Position numbers and translations under genes: made by a program
Assembly: GCA_019694975.1 (NCBI GenBank)
Contig: JAIBAY010000007.1
Span: 165,887-229,886, forward strand
Origin: Chitinophagales bacterium
Lineage (GTDB): Bacteria; Bacteroidota; Bacteroidia; Chitinophagales; UBA10324
Direction of reading: 5' to 3'
Length of the DNA stretch: 64,000 bases
Notes under the pieces: model-generated
Told to the model about the DNA's origin: nothing
The model's input: only the letters and a program-made list of their open reading frames with translations
Database searches by the model: none
In this document: positions 9,159 to 17,401 of the stretch, one piece after another
How the letters are laid out: each line of letters starts with the position of its first letter
Position numbering within the stretch: the stretch's first letter is position 1

Positions 9159-9175
9159 GGAATGGTAAAATAAAA

Positions 9176-10579
9176 ATGAAAACCTCAATTATGAATAAGC
9201 AAAACGAGCCGAAAAAAATGTCTCTCAGATTCTTCCAAATTTTAAAAATGTTATGGAATGCTAAGAAATTGCATTCGCATGAAAAATGGAGCAGAGACAA
9301 AATAAAACAGCATCAGGAAAAAGAGGTTCAAAAGCTTCGTGACTTTGCTTATGCAAATTCTCCTTTTTATAAAAAGTTCCACCAGGGACTAGAAAATCGT
9401 CCATTGCATGAGTTGCCTGTTCTGACCAAGCAGGAGTTGATGCGCTCCTGGGATGAAATTGTTACAGACAGGTCGTTACACTTAAAGGATGTTGAGCATT
9501 TCCTGAATAATGTAAAAGGTCTTGAGGCTTATCAAAATAAATACTTTGCTTTTGCAACAGGCGGAACAACGGGCGTAAAAGGAATTACCATTTATACCAA
9601 GAAGGAGTGGCTGAATATATTTTCACAATCAGCCCGGCTAACGAAATGGACAGGTATTAAATTTAGTCTTACAAAAAAGCTGCGTATGTCCACGGTTCAA
9701 TCAAAGTTACCCTGGCACATAGCCGGAGCCGCCAGTTTTATCACGTTTCCGTTTTCTAAATCACTTCCCCTTGATGTAACCGAGCCAATGGACCAACAAA
9801 TAAATGAGCTAAACGGCTTTCAACCCGATGTCTTTGCAGGATTTGCCGGAAATATTCATCTGCTCGCACAAGAGCAAATAAACGGGCGGTTAAAAATATC
9901 ACCTAAAACTGTTTTAACCACAGCGGAAACGCTTAAGAAAGAAGGGAGAGAAGCTATTGAGCAAGCTTGGAAGACGAAACCATTCGAAGCTTACGGCTCA
10001 ACGGAAATTGGCGAGGCAGCCGCTGAATGCGAACAACATAAAGGCCTGCATATTTTTGAAGATGTGATCATTCTTGAAATAGTGGATAATAATAATAAGC
10101 CAGTACAACTCGGCATAACTGGCAGCAAGGTATTGGCTACCGTGTTATGGAATTATACGCTTCCTTTCATTCGTTATGAATTGAGTGACCATATCAAACT
10201 CTCACCTGAACCGTGTCCGTGCGGCAGACCATTTCAACTTATAGAAGAAATTCAGGGACGCGAAGAAAATGTGATTTATTTACCTGGTAGATCTGGCGAA
10301 AAAGTTAGAATAGAGCCTGAAATTTTCTTTGATAATATGGTTTTGCTTCCCATAGGCGGATGGCAGGTAGTGCAGGAGGCAGAAGATGCTGTAACCTTTT
10401 TGATTTTAGGGCCACATCAGGATTTTAATGAAGCGGAATTCCTGAAAAGGATGGAGCATGAATTTGTACAGCGCGGTGCAAAAGTACCTGCACTTAAGAT
10501 TGAATACATTAAGGAGTTACGGCACACAAAACTGGGAAAGACGATCACAATACAATCATTTAAGAAAGATAAAAGTTAA
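9176..10579 (+). CDS. PaaK/CapK-like adenylate-forming enzyme
   Basis: The protein has the phenylacetate-CoA ligase/coenzyme F390 synthetase fold signature. The AMP-binding loop is 'FATGGTTGVKG', 'FEAYGSTEIGEAAAEC' fits the adenylate-forming A5 motif, and a C-terminal 'CPCGRPF' motif is followed by 'EIQGREENVIYLPG'. Such enzymes activate a carboxylate with ATP; the substrate here is unknown. The longest frame starts at 9146, inside the adaptor gene, so I use ATG 9176; ATG 9191 is also possible. It sits in the same direction as the efflux genes and may be co-transcribed. An acyl-adenylating enzyme in a metal-resistance cluster is unexpected, so its role there is open. Confidence 0.8.
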   Translation: MKTSIMNKQNEPKKMSLRFFQILKMLWNAKKLHSHEKWSRDKIKQHQEKEVQKLRDFAYANSPFYKKFHQGLENRPLHELPVLTKQELMRSWDEIVTDRSLHLKDVEHFLNNVKGLEAYQNKYFAFATGGTTGVKGITIYTKKEWLNIFSQSARLTKWTGIKFSLTKKLRMSTVQSKLPWHIAGAASFITFPFSKSLPLDVTEPMDQQINELNGFQPDVFAGFAGNIHLLAQEQINGRLKISPKTVLTTAETLKKEGREAIEQAWKTKPFEAYGSTEIGEAAAECEQHKGLHIFEDVIILEIVDNNNKPVQLGITGSKVLATVLWNYTLPFIRYELSDHIKLSPEPCPCGRPFQLIEEIQGREENVIYLPGRSGEKVRIEPEIFFDNMVLLPIGGWQVVQEAEDAVTFLILGPHQDFNEAEFLKRMEHEFVQRGAKVPALKIEYIKELRHTKLGKTITIQSFKKDKS

Positions 10580-10640
10580 ATTGACAGCATAGCTTACGGA
10601 TTAAGAAAGAAGAATCAAATAGCCTGAAAAAATTAAAGCA

Positions 10641-11444
10641 ATGTCAGTCCGGAAAACAATATTCAATATTTCCAAAATGGATTGCGCCTCAGAGGAGCAA
10701 TTAATAAGAATGAAACTGGAAGGAGATAAATCCATTCAGCAACTACAGTTCGATTTGCCAAACAGGAAATTATTTGCATACCACACCGGAAGCGCAGAAC
10801 CACTGGCAGAAAAAATTAATCAACTCAATCTCGGTTCAAAATTAATTTCAACGGAAGTTGTTAGTGATTCAGTAATCACAAATGAAACAACCATAGAGCG
10901 AAAGCTGCTTTGGATAGTATTCACAATCAACTTTGCATTCTTCATTATAGAAATAATTGCTGGATTTCTTGCCGGTTCGATGGGATTGGCAGCCGACAGT
11001 TTAGATATGATGGCAGATGCAATTGTCTATGGAATGAGTTTATATGCAGTCGGAAAACTTGCATCAACCAAAAAAAATATTGCCAAAGCAGGAGGCATTT
11101 TTCAGATGACTTTAGCCATATTAGGATTCATAGAAGTAATCAGGCGGTTTTTAGGATTCGGTGAACTCCCCGTTTTTCAAACCATGATTATTGTTTCAAC
11201 ATTCGCACTTATCGGAAATGCCGTCACGCTCTATCTCCTTCAAAAATCAAAAAGCAAAGAAGCCCATATGCAAGCAAGCATGATTTTCACCAGCAACGAT
11301 GTCATTGCAAACATCGGAGTCATCACAGCAGGAATAATTGTTTACATCACCCACTCACCCTATCCCGATTTAATCGCAGGAACAATCATATTTCTCATAG
11401 TAGCAAAAGGAGCAGTCAGAATTTTAAAACTCTCCCAAAAATAA
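10641..11444 (+). CDS. CDF-like cation transporter with HMA-like N-terminal domain
   Basis: Residues 1 to about 75 look like a heavy-metal-associated domain in which the usual Cys pair is reduced to 'KMDCASEEQ'. The rest has about six hydrophobic helices. They include the cation-diffusion-facilitator motif 'GSMGLAADSLDMMAD' (Asp pair in helix 2) and 'TSNDVIANIGVITAG' (Asn/Asp in helix 5). CDF proteins export divalent cations by proton antiport at the inner membrane. At 267 aa it lacks the usual cytoplasmic C-terminal domain. It probably belongs to the same metal-resistance block. Confidence 0.85.
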   Translation: MSVRKTIFNISKMDCASEEQLIRMKLEGDKSIQQLQFDLPNRKLFAYHTGSAEPLAEKINQLNLGSKLISTEVVSDSVITNETTIERKLLWIVFTINFAFFIIEIIAGFLAGSMGLAADSLDMMADAIVYGMSLYAVGKLASTKKNIAKAGGIFQMTLAILGFIEVIRRFLGFGELPVFQTMIIVSTFALIGNAVTLYLLQKSKSKEAHMQASMIFTSNDVIANIGVITAGIIVYITHSPYPDLIAGTIIFLIVAKGAVRILKLSQK

Positions 11445-11454
11445 TTTGGGCATT

Positions 11455-11485
11455 CCCCCAAGCCCGCGAAAAGCGGGCAAGGGGG
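11455..11485 (+). terminator. Strong GC-rich hairpin after the metal-transport genes
   Basis: CCCCC (11455-11459) pairs with GGGGG (11481-11485) and GCCCGC (11462-11467) with GCGGGC (11473-11478), around a short A-rich loop. It follows the CDF stop by 10 bp. There is no T-run on either side, so it could equally be an mRNA-stabilising hairpin or a short dispersed palindrome. Confidence 0.5.
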
Positions 11486-11540
11486 TCAGGCTTTCAGCTG
11501 CAATCCTTTTTCCCCCACTGCACCAACCCAACTGAATTTC

Positions 11541-11621
11541 GGGAGTATCAACTTACTAATGACTATTGCAGTGATTGCAGCATCTTATCTCGGTGAATAT
11601 CCTGAAGCAGCAGTAGTAATA
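11541..11621 (+). pseudogene. Remnant of a heavy-metal P-type ATPase
   Basis: In frame from 11541 the DNA reads GSINLLMTIAVIAASYLGEY followed by PEAAVVI. This matches the conserved membrane region just upstream of the phosphorylation domain in CadA/ZntA-type metal ATPases. There is no start, and the homology stops after 27 codons, where unrelated sequence begins. It is therefore a scrap of a once complete gene, and it marks a recombination junction between the metal cluster and the RNA-like region. Confidence 0.65.
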
Positions 11622-11680
11622 GATTCCAAAATATCATTTAAAACAAATGATGTTAATTGTCTAGGTAAAGGAGCCTTCAG

Positions 11681-12393
11681 CTAGCGTAAGCAAAAGCGGA
11701 TGCAATGAACGAAGTGGTTTGCAGACGCAGTGCTGCGAGCCGTCTGCGAGTACGAGCTAGGTGCTGTACACAATAGCCCGAAGTATGAGGGCGGTGTACA
11801 GCTATGTTTACACGAGTGCCTGGTGTGTGTTTTTGTCTTGAGTTAAGGCAAGTGCTTTAGCAATAGCTATGCGGGTAGGAAAGCACGCGGGAGGCACAAA
11901 AACCATGACAGGCACGAAGCCGAGTGAGTGTCGCAGGCGAGCCAGACGCAGCAGCCGAATGGACTATCAGAGTGCTGAAGGAATGATGACGAAAATGAAA
12001 CGGAATGGCGCGCAATGAGCCTGAGAGGGGGGCAACTGAGAGTTCGTGGTTGTTGGAGTAAGGAGAAGGCGAAAGCCTATAAACAACCCGAACCGAAAGG
12101 AGCTACTGTCAAAGATAGCGAATGGAGCGCATGCAGTGGAATGAAGGATTCATGACTGAAGCTCTCTGTAGGACATAGTAGGCTGCTGTGACGATGACGA
12201 GTGAACTGCAGGAATCATGACAGGCTTGCAGAGCAACCCGAAGGGCGTGAAGTGGCTGTTATGCCATTAGAAATAGACGCGACATAACAGCTACTGAAAC
12301 GGGCTGGTATGATTTCCTGCGGAACGAGGAAGAGGAACTCCGCTTTACCTGTGGGGATTGAGGGATTGCTTAATTATAATCCTAGGCAATCGT
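11681..12393 (+). ncRNA. Candidate large structured non-coding RNA
   Basis: About 710 bp without a credible ORF hold many perfect complementary helices in RNA-like order: CTAGC 11681/GCTAG 11756 enclosing GCAGACG 11721/CGTCTGC 11741; GCTGTACAC 11763/GTGTACAGC 11794 enclosing GCCC/GGGC; GTGCCTG 11816/CAGGCAC 11909 enclosing GTTTTTGT 11829/ACAAAAAC 11896, GTGCTTT 11852/AAAGCAC 11880 and TAGC/GCTA; GTTGTT 12049/AACAAC 12082 ending in an AGGC-GAAA-GCCT tetraloop (12067-12078); a 12-bp helix 12252-12263/12283-12294; and GATTGC 12364/GCAATC 12386. The 12-bp helix contains a G-T pair that is a wobble only on the plus strand, and the GAAA tetraloop is also on plus, so I call plus. No match to a known class is claimed. 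Confidence 0.55.
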
Positions 12394-12404
12394 TCAAATA
12401 CAAT

Positions 12405-14894
12405 TTAATTTTTTCGTTCAGAATGCATCCCTTTTTCAGTATTGTCCGCAACTTCATCTGCATAATTCAACCAATCCATAAAAAAATCTATTGGATCGTG
12501 GGTACACTTTACCTTTTCTAAGATGTTCTTTAATTCAAAATGTATTTGCTGAGCTGTATTCAGTTGCAATCCATGCTCACGAGAAAGCATAAGATATCTG
12601 AAGGTTACAACTTCTTTTCTCAGCCTGTTGAAGAGATCATTTTTGCTATTCGAATACTTCGAGCACAGCCTATCTATTTCCGATTTGTCGGAATCGTAAT
12701 TATAACAGGCCATTACGAGCCAAATTTTCCAAAACTCCTCTCGGTATAATAGCCTCGATTCATTGAATTTAGCTGGAGTCACTATAAGATTATATTCTCT
12801 ACCCAGTAAGGATTCAGATACCGATCCCGTCAACCCTCTAAAATCTACTGAAACCCTCCCAAGCTCAATGAATTCAGAAGACCTGGGTGAAATGTATTTA
12901 AATTCCAATTCCTCAAACTTAGATTTAGCCTTCATCAATCCATCTAAATTATCCTTGACAAACACCATTACAGGTACCAAAATCTCCCTTTTTGCTTGTG
13001 GTTGCTCTGCGTGGTTTATTCGAGTTGAAACCCCAGATGCAATCCTTAAAAAGTCGAAATCCTCAGATCCAACGTATAGGATGTATATGCCTTTATTTCC
13101 CTCACCAAATACCAGACTAAAATCCAATACTAAGTAGGATGAATAATATTTTGCAACTCCCGTTTTGGGCTGATTAAGTTTCGGAATTTTAATCAATACT
13201 TTTCCATCATTATCAATAAAGATCGGATAACCTACTATACCAGTTTTATAGCTGGAAAAACTATAGAGATAGAAAACTCCTGTAGGTCCTCCATATTTTT
13301 TACCTTGGTAGATAGAATTTTGTTTTTCATAAATTTCTGGATGGATACTCTTTCTCAAAGAATCAAAATAGTTTCCCAAATCACCTCGGAAAAACCGGAT
13401 AAAATTCGGTTTTAATAAATGTTCTTTCACTTGAGTATTTGTTAACTGACTTTCTTTACTAAAATTTTTAGGGAATATATTTTTATCGATTCTTTCATCA
13501 TCCAAAGAGGTAATACCATGTAACATTTTAAAACTTACTAAGCCAGCCTTTGGGAAGTCCACATCTTCTCTGAATCCAGAGTAAACACCATTCAAATATG
13601 TACCTTCCTTTCTCAAGGGAATCTGTAGCACAAAATGGAGACGCGAAACGTCTTTAATCTGCGATTTATTTACAGATTTATTACTGAATGTTCCATGTAA
13701 AAGTTTTGAGTTGTGAGATTTCAACATTCCAACTAACTCTTTAACTTCGTTGTTTATCAAGTATCTAATTATTGATTGTCCAGTGCTCTTAATTTGCAAG
13801 AGAATCGTTCTATAAGCTCCTGCGTCAGTTATATTTTCTTCATCAATATCATCGTATGCAGAATCTAAGTGCCTACCAACATATATGCCTACATAAGGAA
13901 AAATAGAGTTGATATTTTCTACAGAAGGAAGATAATGGATGCTATCGAAAACTCTTTCAATTTCAGTATCTAACCTTTTTTCATAGAGGAAACTAAAAAT
14001 ACTATCGTCAATATTTCCACTATCAATAATGGATTTTGCCTCGGCAATACTTTCAATCATTTCAAGTACCGCTACTCCACATGCAGGAATGGTTTGACTC
14101 CTACTTGAACTACAATAAGTTGCAAGCAATATTTTCCAATCCTTCGCTAATGATCCACCAACGTAGATTGTCAAAAAAGTATGCTTCTTTTCTCCTTTAA
14201 TAATGGATAGTTTTTCATTATTGTTACTGTGAGGCTTACCTTTACAATCAACAAATAATAAATTCATTGCCACAGGACTTCTTGAAAATAATTGTGGCGA
14301 ACCTTTGTCATAATAAAATTTCTTTTGATTTGCATTCCATTTCTTGTGATAATAAGACAATGAACCTTTAACCCATGTATCAGCATCATAATTCTCAACT
14401 TCGAGAATTGCAAAATTGATTTCTTCATCCTTCCAGTAGTAATACAAATAGAAAAGCGGCTTTCCTTCTACCCTTTTCTTTTTTCTTTTTTCTCCAATTT
14501 CTTTGGAGTATTTCTTGAAATAGAAAGCAACCTCTGTTTGATTCTTTGTGAAATCATCATATGCAGTTGTTATATGAAATATATTTGCTATTAAATTTAA
14601 AGTGTCTGAATTACTGTTAGTTTTTAACTTTTTCTTTAGGGTATTAAGTACGGCTTTTGGAGTTATCTTAACTGCAGCTTGATTTATTTTATTGGATTGA
14701 TTAATATTCTTTAGGCGCTCCTTTATGTAAGCTGTTAAATTTGAATCCTTAGAATTTATACCATTGAATTGTTCGCTTTTTGTTGCGCTAAACCAATCCG
14801 TAGGCATTCTGCGCGAAAAAATAGAGATAATATACATTTTATACGCTTGAAGTGAATCCTTATTGTCACTTGTACGTTTTCGTTGATTTTTCAT
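12405..14894 (-). CDS. Unknown 829-aa protein, orphan gene in the mobile island
   Basis: I do not recognise a family. The N-terminal 100 residues are helical and basic; 'AVLNTLKKKLKTNSNSDTLN' followed by a short 'DDF' segment resembles small HTH-like domains found in many Bacteroidota proteins. The middle and C-terminal parts are rich in beta-strand-like segments ('FYLYYYWKDEEINFAILEVE', 'TFLTIYVGGSL', 'GIYILYVGSEDFDFL'). The last 120 residues are helical. There is no signal peptide and no clear membrane helix, so it is probably cytoplasmic. It stands alone on the minus strand between two RNA-like regions, with a tandem 11-bp repeat upstream, and is A+T-rich like the island. Large orphan proteins in this position are often defence genes, but that is only context. 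Confidence 0.75.
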   Translation of the reverse strand: MKNQRKRTSDNKDSLQAYKMYIISIFSRRMPTDWFSATKSEQFNGINSKDSNLTAYIKERLKNINQSNKINQAAVKITPKAVLNTLKKKLKTNSNSDTLNLIANIFHITTAYDDFTKNQTEVAFYFKKYSKEIGEKRKKKRVEGKPLFYLYYYWKDEEINFAILEVENYDADTWVKGSLSYYHKKWNANQKKFYYDKGSPQLFSRSPVAMNLLFVDCKGKPHSNNNEKLSIIKGEKKHTFLTIYVGGSLAKDWKILLATYCSSSRSQTIPACGVAVLEMIESIAEAKSIIDSGNIDDSIFSFLYEKRLDTEIERVFDSIHYLPSVENINSIFPYVGIYVGRHLDSAYDDIDEENITDAGAYRTILLQIKSTGQSIIRYLINNEVKELVGMLKSHNSKLLHGTFSNKSVNKSQIKDVSRLHFVLQIPLRKEGTYLNGVYSGFREDVDFPKAGLVSFKMLHGITSLDDERIDKNIFPKNFSKESQLTNTQVKEHLLKPNFIRFFRGDLGNYFDSLRKSIHPEIYEKQNSIYQGKKYGGPTGVFYLYSFSSYKTGIVGYPIFIDNDGKVLIKIPKLNQPKTGVAKYYSSYLVLDFSLVFGEGNKGIYILYVGSEDFDFLRIASGVSTRINHAEQPQAKREILVPVMVFVKDNLDGLMKAKSKFEELEFKYISPRSSEFIELGRVSVDFRGLTGSVSESLLGREYNLIVTPAKFNESRLLYREEFWKIWLVMACYNYDSDKSEIDRLCSKYSNSKNDLFNRLRKEVVTFRYLMLSREHGLQLNTAQQIHFELKNILEKVKCTHDPIDFFMDWLNYADEVADNTEKGMHSERKN

Positions 14895-14920
14895 TTCACT
14901 GTATCATTTTTGATTCTCAG

Positions 14921-14942
14921 GAAGTTCCCGAGAAGTTCCAGA
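14921..14942. promoter_or_regulatory. Tandem 11-bp direct repeat upstream of the 829-aa gene
   Basis: GAAGTTCCCGA (14921-14931) is followed directly by GAAGTTCCAGA (14932-14942), i.e. two GAAGTTCC units one helical turn apart, 27-48 bp before the start codon at 14894. This is the layout of a binding site for a regulator that contacts one face of the DNA. No conserved -7 box was identified next to it. Confidence 0.4.
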
Positions 14943-15060
14943 GAATTTTATGAAACCAATATTTGAAGCTCCTAACTATGCCTTTGCCAATCAATTTTTA
15001 AATGTATTAAAAAAGAACAAAATACAGATTAATCAGGGTAGATAATACTATTGGGCACTG

Positions 15061-15266
15061 AGCAGGTTTTTCAAAGAAAAACTCTGCAAGCCACGGGGGT
15101 GGCCTACAGAGCTTGATAGACGGATTCGAGCTTGAAGATTCATCCGTCAGTAGTAATATGACATATCATACCTACTGAGTAAAGAGTGTTGTTGTGAATA
15201 GGGGAAGGTAAGCTATCAGGATGAATAACGAGGACCGAATCCACACTGTGGAACTCGGTCTTTTTT
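15061..15266 (+). ncRNA. Candidate small structured RNA with terminator
   Basis: Consecutive hairpins fill this stretch: CTCTG 15082/CAGAG 15107 enclosing GCCAC-GGGG-GTGGC (15090-15103); GACGGAT 15119/ATCCGTC 15142; CAGTAG 15148/CTACTG 15172 enclosing ATATG-a-CATAT; and a final terminator. The terminator end fixes the plus strand. The unit lies just ahead of the mobilization operon and between it and the 829-aa gene. It could be an independent small RNA or a regulatory leader. A 31-codon ORF at 14950-15045 lies before it and has no clear ribosome-binding site. Confidence 0.5.
15233..15266 (+). terminator. Rho-independent terminator ahead of the mobilization operon
   Basis: GACCGA (15233-15238) pairs with TCGGTC (15255-15260), with an inner CCACA/TGTGG helix, followed by six T. 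It ends the RNA-like region 25 bp before the first mobilization ORF, so it may act as an attenuator of that operon. Confidence 0.8.
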
Positions 15267-15290
15267 GTTTAACCTTAAAATAGCCAGCTT

Positions 15291-15518
15291 ATGAAAAACT
15301 TCCCAACAGAAAAATGTCCTTCCGAAGATTCTCAATCTCCATCTCCTGCAGCATGGTGGGAAAGTCTAACCATTGATCAATGTTTCGAAGCAGCTTCCTA
15401 CTGCTCATCTGAAGAATGGTTATTTATCCAAAACTCATCGGATTTAACCAGTAATGCTGAGCTTAAAAACAATTCAATCACATCCAACGAACAAGTTTAC
15501 ACAGTGATAATTCAATAA
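15291..15518 (+). CDS. Hypothetical 75-aa protein
   Basis: A short acidic, Ser/Asn-rich protein with a central 'AAWWESLTIDQCFEAASYCSS' segment and no signal peptide or membrane helix. It is not recognised. It lies 30 bp before, and in the same direction as, the membrane-protein gene that opens the mobilization block, which supports it being real. Function unknown. Confidence 0.45.
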   Translation: MKNFPTEKCPSEDSQSPSPAAWWESLTIDQCFEAASYCSSEEWLFIQNSSDLTSNAELKNNSITSNEQVYTVIIQ

Positions 15519-15548
15519 ACTCTCCTTAAAAAATTAAAACCAAAACAC

Positions 15549-16655
15549 ATGAAAACAACCACACTTCAATCCCGCTTTTCAGATCCAGAGATCGAAAAGG
15601 CTATCAGCGACCTTAAAATTCAATTGCAATCAATTCAGCTGATGGGTAGGTATGACGCTGAGACATCCTTACCCCTCACCGAAGCACAATGGCGTGCTCG
15701 AATCTTCAATTTCATTCAGACTAAAGTTCAAACTGTCATTAACCTGGTTCAACAAAAGCTTCAACCGTTAGCTGGTATGGTTGTACGGGAACGTATTCTT
15801 AAAGCTGCTGGTGAAAAAACCTCTTCATTACAAAATGAAATAAACTATGAAAAGCTACAAGTACAACAGCTAAAAAATGAAGTCAACCAGTTTCACCCCA
15901 ATCACGAAAAATGGACACAGCAAAAGATTGTGAAGGTCTTTATTATTGCAGGATCAGCAGCGGATGCATATCTGACCTATGACTCACTTCGAGCAGGCGG
16001 TTTACCGTTCATGCCCTCATTAGTATATGGCATTCTGGTAGGTGGTGCACTGGCTCTTGGTTCCTACCACTTGGCAGATTGGATTATGAAGACCAGGAAC
16101 GTAATCAAGCGAAGAATAAAGGCGACCATAGGATTAACTGTTGGGGCCGTCTTTTTTACGCTTATGGGCCACGCCAGAGCTCTGTACTATAACAGCCATA
16201 TTGATCTATCGCTTCAAACCAGTGAGATCGTGGCGCAGAATCCATCGGCAATATCAGGTTGGGTTTTAGCCGGAATCAGCTATTTACTTTTTGCTGCCGC
16301 TGTACTCTTTTCTGCGCTGGTTTGGGAAACGGAGGAAGAATCACTCAGCAAACAGGATTACGAACGTAAAAAGAAAGAGCTAACTGATTTAGAAGAAAAA
16401 ATTGAATCCAAAAAACATGAAATAGTAACTGTTGATCAAAAAGCCAATGAAGAGAGTGCACTTGCGCTTCACCGGTTTGAATATGGATTTGGCTGTGAAA
16501 AGCGATCCATGGGAGAAGCTGAAGAAGCGGTAGCCACTTATGCAAACACGTATCTCAGCTTCAAAAAAAATGGAGAATGCCCTCAGTTTTTAACACATCC
16601 TCCGAAATTCAATTTCACCGTCTTTTTTGTTAACCGTAAAACTGAAGAGTCATGA
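15549..16655 (+). CDS. Membrane protein with flanking coiled coils, mobilization block
   Basis: This 368-aa protein has a helical N-terminal part with a coiled coil (about 85-120). Four hydrophobic helices follow at about 128-146, 153-177, 190-208 and 236-260, and then a second coiled coil (about 268-300), giving both ends on the cytoplasmic side. No known transfer-protein family is recognised. Its stop overlaps the start of the following lipoprotein gene by 4 bp, so the two are translationally coupled. Position before the coupling ATPase suggests it anchors or helps the DNA-processing complex at the membrane, but this is inference. Confidence 0.75.
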   Translation: MKTTTLQSRFSDPEIEKAISDLKIQLQSIQLMGRYDAETSLPLTEAQWRARIFNFIQTKVQTVINLVQQKLQPLAGMVVRERILKAAGEKTSSLQNEINYEKLQVQQLKNEVNQFHPNHEKWTQQKIVKVFIIAGSAADAYLTYDSLRAGGLPFMPSLVYGILVGGALALGSYHLADWIMKTRNVIKRRIKATIGLTVGAVFFTLMGHARALYYNSHIDLSLQTSEIVAQNPSAISGWVLAGISYLLFAAAVLFSALVWETEEESLSKQDYERKKKELTDLEEKIESKKHEIVTVDQKANEESALALHRFEYGFGCEKRSMGEAEEAVATYANTYLSFKKNGECPQFLTHPPKFNFTVFFVNRKTEES

Positions 16656-17401
16656 AACATCTGTTAAAATTCCTTTTATTAGTTACACTGCTTTTTTCCT
16701 GCCGGAAAGTGCAAGATGCTAAAATTACTTCCTCGACCTGTGGATCAATATTAATTGATGTCACAGATCCTCATCTCGTCAAACCTGCAGCAGATGACGT
16801 CCTGGCGCTGTATAAGCTTTCAGGGGATATAAATAAGGAGGCATCGTTTCGCCTCTCCGTAATTTCTGATCAGAAATTAAACCCTGTGGTTGAATACCAT
16901 TTGGCTGATGGTGCAACAACCGAACAGAAGAACAGGACTGGAGATTCTCATAATCGTGAAAACCTGGTATTAGCATTCTATGAAAGCGTTAGAAGTTCTC
17001 TTTTAAATTTTTGGGCCACGCATGATTCTGTACAATCGCTCAGTCATTCTGAATGCATCAGCAGTATTTTAAATGAAATTACCCGTTTATCACAATCCAG
17101 CTGCACAGATAAATTCCTAATAGTTTTCAGCGATCTCCAGGAAAACGCTGCATTCAAATCGTACACAGAGGAAAATATAAATCTACTTAATCGTAACCCT
17201 GAAGGTTTAGCCACGCATTTGCTTGAGCAGTATACCATTCCTGAAAATCTCTCCGGAATGACAGTGTACTTCATTAATCTGCCTAGGAATCGTGAAGAAG
17301 AAGAGGTATTTCTAAAATGGGTAGAGGTGTACAAACTCCTGCTTGAACCTCGTGGAGCTCAGATAATCGTGCAGGCACACAATAAATTTTTTATTCCATG
17401 A
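16652..17401 (+). CDS. Lipoprotein with VWA-like pattern, mobilization block
   Basis: A 249-aa protein with a lipoprotein signal ending 'LLFSC' (Cys17). The mature part has features of a von Willebrand A-like alpha/beta fold: a first strand 'GSILIDVTDPH' with Asp residues where the metal-binding DxSxS motif would be (here DVTD, so the motif is not canonical), a central strand 'DKFLIVFSDLQEN', and a late strand 'GMTVYFINLP'. Function is unknown. It overlaps both neighbours by 4 bp (ATGA junctions), so it is firmly part of the operon leading to the coupling protein and relaxase. Confidence 0.7.
   Translation: MKHLLKFLLLVTLLFSCRKVQDAKITSSTCGSILIDVTDPHLVKPAADDVLALYKLSGDINKEASFRLSVISDQKLNPVVEYHLADGATTEQKNRTGDSHNRENLVLAFYESVRSSLLNFWATHDSVQSLSHSECISSILNEITRLSQSSCTDKFLIVFSDLQENAAFKSYTEENINLLNRNPEGLATHLLEQYTIPENLSGMTVYFINLPRNREEEEVFLKWVEVYKLLLEPRGAQIIVQAHNKFFIP

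Noticed and set aside
11681..12393. Group II intron or retron as explanation of the structured region
   Set aside because: No reverse transcriptase gene, no recognisable domain V hairpin and no GUGYG start fitting a 5' splice site.
12309..12521. 70-codon plus-strand ORF overlapping the end of the 829-aa gene
   Set aside because: It overlaps the RNA-like region and the antisense gene end and has no ribosome-binding site or family features.
14950..15045. 31-codon ORF (MKPIFEAPNYAF...) before the second RNA-like region
   Set aside because: Very short, with no clear ribosome-binding site and no recognised homolog.
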